A program made the translations under genes and the position numbers. The notes below the pieces were generated by a model. It saw only the letters and a list, made by a program, of their open reading frames with translations, searched no databases and was not told the DNA's origin. Positions 13,452-14,476 of a DNA stretch of 14,476 nucleotides are shown here, in pieces. The stretch is from Caldifarciminota bacterium (GTDB lineage: Bacteria; Hydrothermota; Hydrothermia; UBA1063; CAJXJZ01): NCBI GenBank assembly GCA_027033555.1, contig JALVLE010000115.1:1-14476 (forward strand), read 5' to 3'. Every line of letters begins with the position of its first letter. The first letter of the stretch is position 1.

Positions 13452-14476
13452 TTACTTCATTATAATAACTTTCTTCGTAACATACTCCCTGCCCTGTTGC
13501 AATCTTACAAAATATATACCACTTTTAAGGTCATTAACAGTAAAGTGATGTGTACCTGTTCTGTTATAAAAAACTCTTCTGATACACCGTCCATCTATGC
13601 TGTAAACCTCTATGCTATACGCGCCAGGTCTTTTGATACTATAAGTTAAATTGATATTACCGTTTACGATTGCAGGGACATTCACAATTATGTCAGAATT
13701 ATCCCCTGCCTGCTCCTCAACACCGGCTGAGGATGTGTATTTAACTACTGAAAGATGCACCCCACCAGAAAAATAACGGCCTCCTGCATCTAACAATGCG
13801 TAAATGTTACTGTGGGTATCCACAGCGAGGTCCAATACCGTGGTAGCTTCGCCATCACTAACCGTGGCTCCCCAGACAGAGTCTCCTTGAGAATTAAATT
13901 TAATAATCACACCATAATAAAACCCGACAGGACCCCACGTCTCACCACCTATATATATATTTTCACTATCGTCATGAACAACCGCAGAAATCCCGGAAGG
14001 AGCCTCATCCAGTGAAAAATAGATTGAATCTATTAAATTCCCATCCTCGCTGCTATATTTCAGAACAACAATTCTTCCAGAGGTACCACCTACTACCATC
14101 CCAACACTATATACATGCGAACTTACCACATATATCTGTCCGATACCACTAAAAGATGATACATTGGCATCACTTGACCACAGAAGAGTTCCATCCACAT
14201 CGTACTTTTCCGTAATCCACTTATAGATAGAATCAGTATCATTCACATAATACGCCAATATATAAGCATTTCCAGAATCATCAAACGCCACTTTTACATC
14301 ATAATAGTCAAATGTACTATCCAGGCCAATACTCACAGTATCCATTATTTCACCCATTGAATCGTATCTTGCTATCCAGAGCACATGGCTATTGCTAAAT
14401 CCGGCTAAGAATGCCTCATGATGAGTATTTACCCATATCTTTTTAAAAGTACACGTATCAAATGGAGTGTAAAATG
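13452..14476 (-). CDS. partial secreted beta-propeller-like protein with a T9SS-type C-terminal sorting domain
   Basis: The frame is open to the window edge, so the N-terminus is missing; 340 residues are visible. An internal GTG at 14384 is not taken as the start, because about 30 in-frame residues with the same repeat style lie upstream (AFLAGFSNSHVLW). At least four similar blades recur: NTHHEAFLAGFS, DSGNAYILAYYVND, DSENIYIGGETWG and THSNIYALLDAGG. This is the aspartate/asparagine-rich pattern of SBBP/NHL-like propellers. The last about 75 residues match a Por/T9SS type A tail: a Tyr-rich strand (AYSIEVYSIDGR), then LKSGIYFVRLQ and a terminal KKVIIMK. It would be exported by Sec, then across the outer membrane by T9SS and held at the surface or released. 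Function of the propeller is unknown. Confidence 0.8.
   Translation of the reverse strand, partial: FYTPFDTCTFKKIWVNTHHEAFLAGFSNSHVLWIARYDSMGEIMDTVSIGLDSTFDYYDVKVAFDDSGNAYILAYYVNDTDSIYKWITEKYDVDGTLLWSSDANVSSFSGIGQIYVVSSHVYSVGMVVGGTSGRIVVLKYSSEDGNLIDSIYFSLDEAPSGISAVVHDDSENIYIGGETWGPVGFYYGVIIKFNSQGDSVWGATVSDGEATTVLDLAVDTHSNIYALLDAGGRYFSGGVHLSVVKYTSSAGVEEQAGDNSDIIVNVPAIVNGNINLTYSIKRPGAYSIEVYSIDGRCIRRVFYNRTGTHHFTVNDLKSGIYFVRLQQGREYVTKKVIIMK

Overview
The window looks like a piece of the chromosome of an AT-rich, didermic, probably thermophilic and probably anaerobic bacterium. Three things point this way: lysine/glutamate-rich proteins, [NiFe]-hydrogenase maturation genes, and a partial secreted protein ending in what looks like a type IX secretion (Por/T9SS type A) sorting domain. 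The T9SS-type tail suggests the Bacteroidota/FCB side of the tree or candidate phyla such as WOR-3/Hydrothermae that use similar tails. This placement is inference from gene content, not a phylogeny. Genes are tightly packed with frequent 4-30 bp overlaps. All but the first two main genes lie on the minus strand.

Region by region, reading the minus strand in transcription order from the right edge: (1) 13452-14476 is the 3' part of a secreted beta-propeller-like protein. (2) 6762-13295 is a complete phosphate-starvation operon, pstS-pstC-pstA-pstB-phoU-phoB-phoR, preceded by a Pho-box-like array of TTAA(CA) repeats with an 11-bp period at 13337-13375. (3) 4385-6660 is hypC-hypD-hypE, which encode the core of the Fe(CN)2CO assembly machinery of [NiFe]-hydrogenases, with its own probable sigma-70-type promoter. 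(4) 1966-4315 is a soluble PAS histidine kinase, with a CxxCxC cysteine cluster at its N-terminus, overlapping an NtrC-family sigma-54 activator. The pair is driven by a perfect-consensus TTGACA-N17-TATAAT promoter just behind hypE. (5) 782-1852 is a receiver-DUF4388-Roadblock/LC7 protein. It contains a near-ideal internal ribosome binding site and in-frame ATG, which could give a free Roadblock protein.

A short plus-strand operon at the left edge (229-755) converges on these genes. It encodes a 105-residue encapsulated-ferritin-like half-ferritin and a 69-residue two-helix membrane protein. The two convoys meet at a strong 11-bp-stem terminator (752-777) that probably works in both directions.

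How the parts fit: the pst/pho block is a standard phosphate sensing and uptake unit. The hypCDE-kinase-NtrC order resembles hydrogenase regulation loci (HoxJ/HoxA or HupT/HupR type), so the two-component system may control hydrogenase or another redox function. The most novel-looking stretch is 782-4315: a cysteine-bearing kinase, a bEBP, a perfect palindrome about 97 bp upstream of a sigma-54-like element, and a receiver-Roadblock protein with a possible second translation product. No hypA, hypB, hypF, hydrogenase subunits, encapsulin shell, tRNA, rRNA, CRISPR array or insertion sequence was seen.
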